Positions 6,364 to 7,140 of a stretch of DNA of 7,140 nucleotides are shown here, in pieces. The translations under genes and the position numbers were made by a program. Source of the DNA: Spirochaetia bacterium (GTDB lineage: Bacteria; Spirochaetota; Spirochaetia; DTKZ01); the NCBI GenBank assembly GCA_031270615.1, contig JAISXE010000110.1, positions 1-7,140 of the forward strand, in the 5' to 3' direction. Below the pieces are notes generated by a model. The model was not told where the DNA came from. It ran no database searches and saw only the letters and a program-made list of their open reading frames with translations. How positions within the stretch are numbered: position 1 is the first letter of the stretch; every line of letters starts with the position of its first letter.

Positions 6364-6773
6364 TATTCCTCCCGGCTTTCCATTTGCCGCGCGAAGTCGC
6401 GTAGCTGCCCATGATAAACATCCCGTATCGCGGCCGACAAATCCCTGGCGGTATCTTCGTCGTAGGAATGCGATGAAATAGTGCGGTCCCTGATCATGTC
6501 CATCCAGACCTGGCCCTCCGCTATAAGCCCCGCGCTGAAAGCCTGCCGCACGGCGCCTTTACTGCCGATGATGCCGGTGATCCCCTGGGCTTCAAGATAA
6601 TCCTTCATCAAATTCCAGGCAAGCTCAAAGCTAAACTCAAACGCCTGTATCAATCCCTGTTTTTCAAGGTTGCTCAATTCGCGGGACGCGGCCAGGCAGA
6701 CGGCTTCCCCCAAAACCGCAAGCGCTTTTTGGTAATTCTGAAGACGCTGCTTCCAGCGGATATCCTCGCCCAC
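6363..6773 (-). CDS. hepT: HEPN-domain toxin, HI0074/HepT family
   Basis: A 136-residue, largely helical protein of the HI0074-like HEPN family, often annotated as nucleotidyltransferase substrate-binding protein. The family core is visible: an aromatic-rich helix FEFSFELAWNLMKDYLE (45-61), then the catalytic motif RTISSHSY (97-104), which is exactly R-X4-H-X-Y, with Arg97, His102 and Tyr104. In characterised pairs Arg and His form the RNase site and the Tyr is the AMP-modified residue. Translation starts at a GTG at 6773, fixed by an AGGAGG Shine-Dalgarno five bases upstream. The gene is the first of the pair and overlaps the MNT gene. Intact motifs in both partners suggest a working toxin-antitoxin unit; activity is inferred. 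Confidence 0.88.
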   Translation of the reverse strand: MGEDIRWKQRLQNYQKALAVLGEAVCLAASRELSNLEKQGLIQAFEFSFELAWNLMKDYLEAQGITGIIGSKGAVRQAFSAGLIAEGQVWMDMIRDRTISSHSYDEDTARDLSAAIRDVYHGQLRDFARQMESREE

Positions 6774-6778
6774 CCCGG

Positions 6779-6784
6779 CCTCCT
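6779..6784 (-). promoter_or_regulatory. Shine-Dalgarno that sets the GTG start of the HEPN gene
   Basis: The reverse strand reads AGGAGG, then CCGGG, then GTG. It is a full-length ribosome-binding site at normal spacing. It supports the GTG at 6773 over any downstream start. Confidence 0.75.
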
Positions 6785-6789
6785 ACAGG

Positions 6790-6819
6790 ATGTTACCACA
6801 CATTGGGCTTGTCCGACAA
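6790..6819 (-). promoter_or_regulatory. Candidate promoter of the HEPN/MNT operon
   Basis: On the reverse strand TTGTCG (6814-6819) lies 18 bases before TAACAT (6790-6795), a weak sigma-70-like pair placed just before the HEPN ribosome site. The -35 element overlaps the perfect palindrome TTGTC-C-GACAA (6809-6819), a possible operator. Both hexamers deviate from consensus. Confidence 0.35.
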
Positions 6820-6849
6820 CCTTAAAATCCAATTCCCCGCCAAACGAAG

Positions 6850-6876
6850 ACACCCCGGAGCCTGCTTCCGAGGTGT
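6850..6876 (-). terminator. Terminator-like hairpin after nrdJ
   Basis: On the reverse strand ACACCTCGGA (6867-6876) pairs over ten bases, with one G-T pair, with TCCGGGGTGT (6850-6859) around a seven-base loop, starting four bases after the nrdJ stop. The tail reads CTTCGTTTGG, so the T-run is weak. It would separate nrdJ from the HEPN/MNT operon. Confidence 0.55.
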
Positions 6877-6879
6877 GGT

Positions 6880-7140
6880 TCAGGAGCAGCCCGTGGTCGA
6901 GCCGCAGGTTTCGCATTTCAGGCAGGTCCCGCTGCGTACCAGGGTCGAGTGCCCGCAGGCGGGACAGGGGTCGCCCTCATAGCCGCGCGCGCGGGCGGTT
7001 TTATAGGCCGCGAGTTTTTCCTCCTGCCCTGCGCCGGGACGCTCGCCCCTGGCGGAAGGGGGCCGGGGCGCCGCGCCGGAGCTTCTGGTCGTTTCCGTGG
7101 GGATAAGGTCCTCAGGCTTCACCTGCACCAGATCGCTGCG
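6880..7140 (-). CDS. nrdJ: Vitamin B12-dependent (class II) ribonucleotide reductase, C-terminal end
   Basis: Partial: only the last 86 codons are in the window and the frame runs off the right edge, reading RSDLVQVKPEDLIP at the edge. The final part has the cysteine-rich tail of adenosylcobalamin-dependent ribonucleotide reductases: GDPCPACGHSTLVRSGTC followed by LKCETCGSTTGCS at the very end. In this family the tail binds zinc and/or carries the cysteines that re-reduce the active site after each turnover; the enzyme makes deoxyribonucleotides without oxygen. A Pro/Ala-rich linker precedes the tail. A GTG at 7128 is internal, not the true start. The gene ends with TGA followed by a terminator-like hairpin. 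Confidence 0.9.
   Translation of the reverse strand, partial: RSDLVQVKPEDLIPTETTRSSGAAPRPPSARGERPGAGQEEKLAAYKTARARGYEGDPCPACGHSTLVRSGTCLKCETCGSTTGCS

Noticed and set aside
1..7140. CRISPR arrays, tRNA or rRNA genes, insertion sequences with a transposase
   Set aside because: No regularly spaced identical repeats, no cloverleaf or rRNA signature, and no transposase-like protein were seen on either strand.

Overview
The window is a GC-rich stretch of bacterial chromosome with short intergenic gaps. It also holds two clusters of palindromic repeats and one AT-rich island. The gene set suggests a spirochaete of the Treponema group, possibly a gut or termite-gut type: a membrane-anchored PilZ protein, a ComEC without a nuclease-like C-terminal domain, a TlpA/CcdA pair, a nitrogenase-cofactor-type domain and a class II ribonucleotide reductase. 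This assignment is inference, because no rRNA or other marker gene is present.

Left part, minus strand (1-2784). The left edge holds a decayed fragment of an AT-rich PIN-domain gene. Its start is separated from its body by an apparent one-base frameshift, and its 3' part runs into GC-rich palindromic repeats. To its right, reading leftward, is a compact three-gene operon: a CPBP-family membrane protein, a TlpA-like periplasmic thioredoxin and a CcdA-type membrane electron carrier. The last two overlap by 11 bases. Together they would move reducing power from cytoplasmic thioredoxin across the membrane to the exported thioredoxin.

Middle part, plus strand (2827-5898). Divergent from the operon are a membrane-anchored PilZ (c-di-GMP receptor) protein, a ComEC/Rec2-type DNA-uptake channel, and a stand-alone domain resembling the C-terminal FeMo-cofactor-binding domain of NifB. 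A run of four GC-rich hairpins (about 5923-6005) follows.

Right part, minus strand (6022-7140). A HEPN/MNT toxin-antitoxin pair of the HI0074/MntA type overlaps by TAATG. It has its own GTG start with a strong Shine-Dalgarno, a candidate promoter and a small palindromic operator candidate. Upstream of it on the same strand is the 3' end of a vitamin B12-dependent (class II) ribonucleotide reductase gene with its cysteine-rich tail, followed by a terminator-like hairpin.

No convincing wholly new system is visible. The points most worth a second look are the broken PIN gene and its junction with repeats, the stand-alone NifB-C-like protein, the palindrome clusters, and the HEPN/MNT module with its possible operator.
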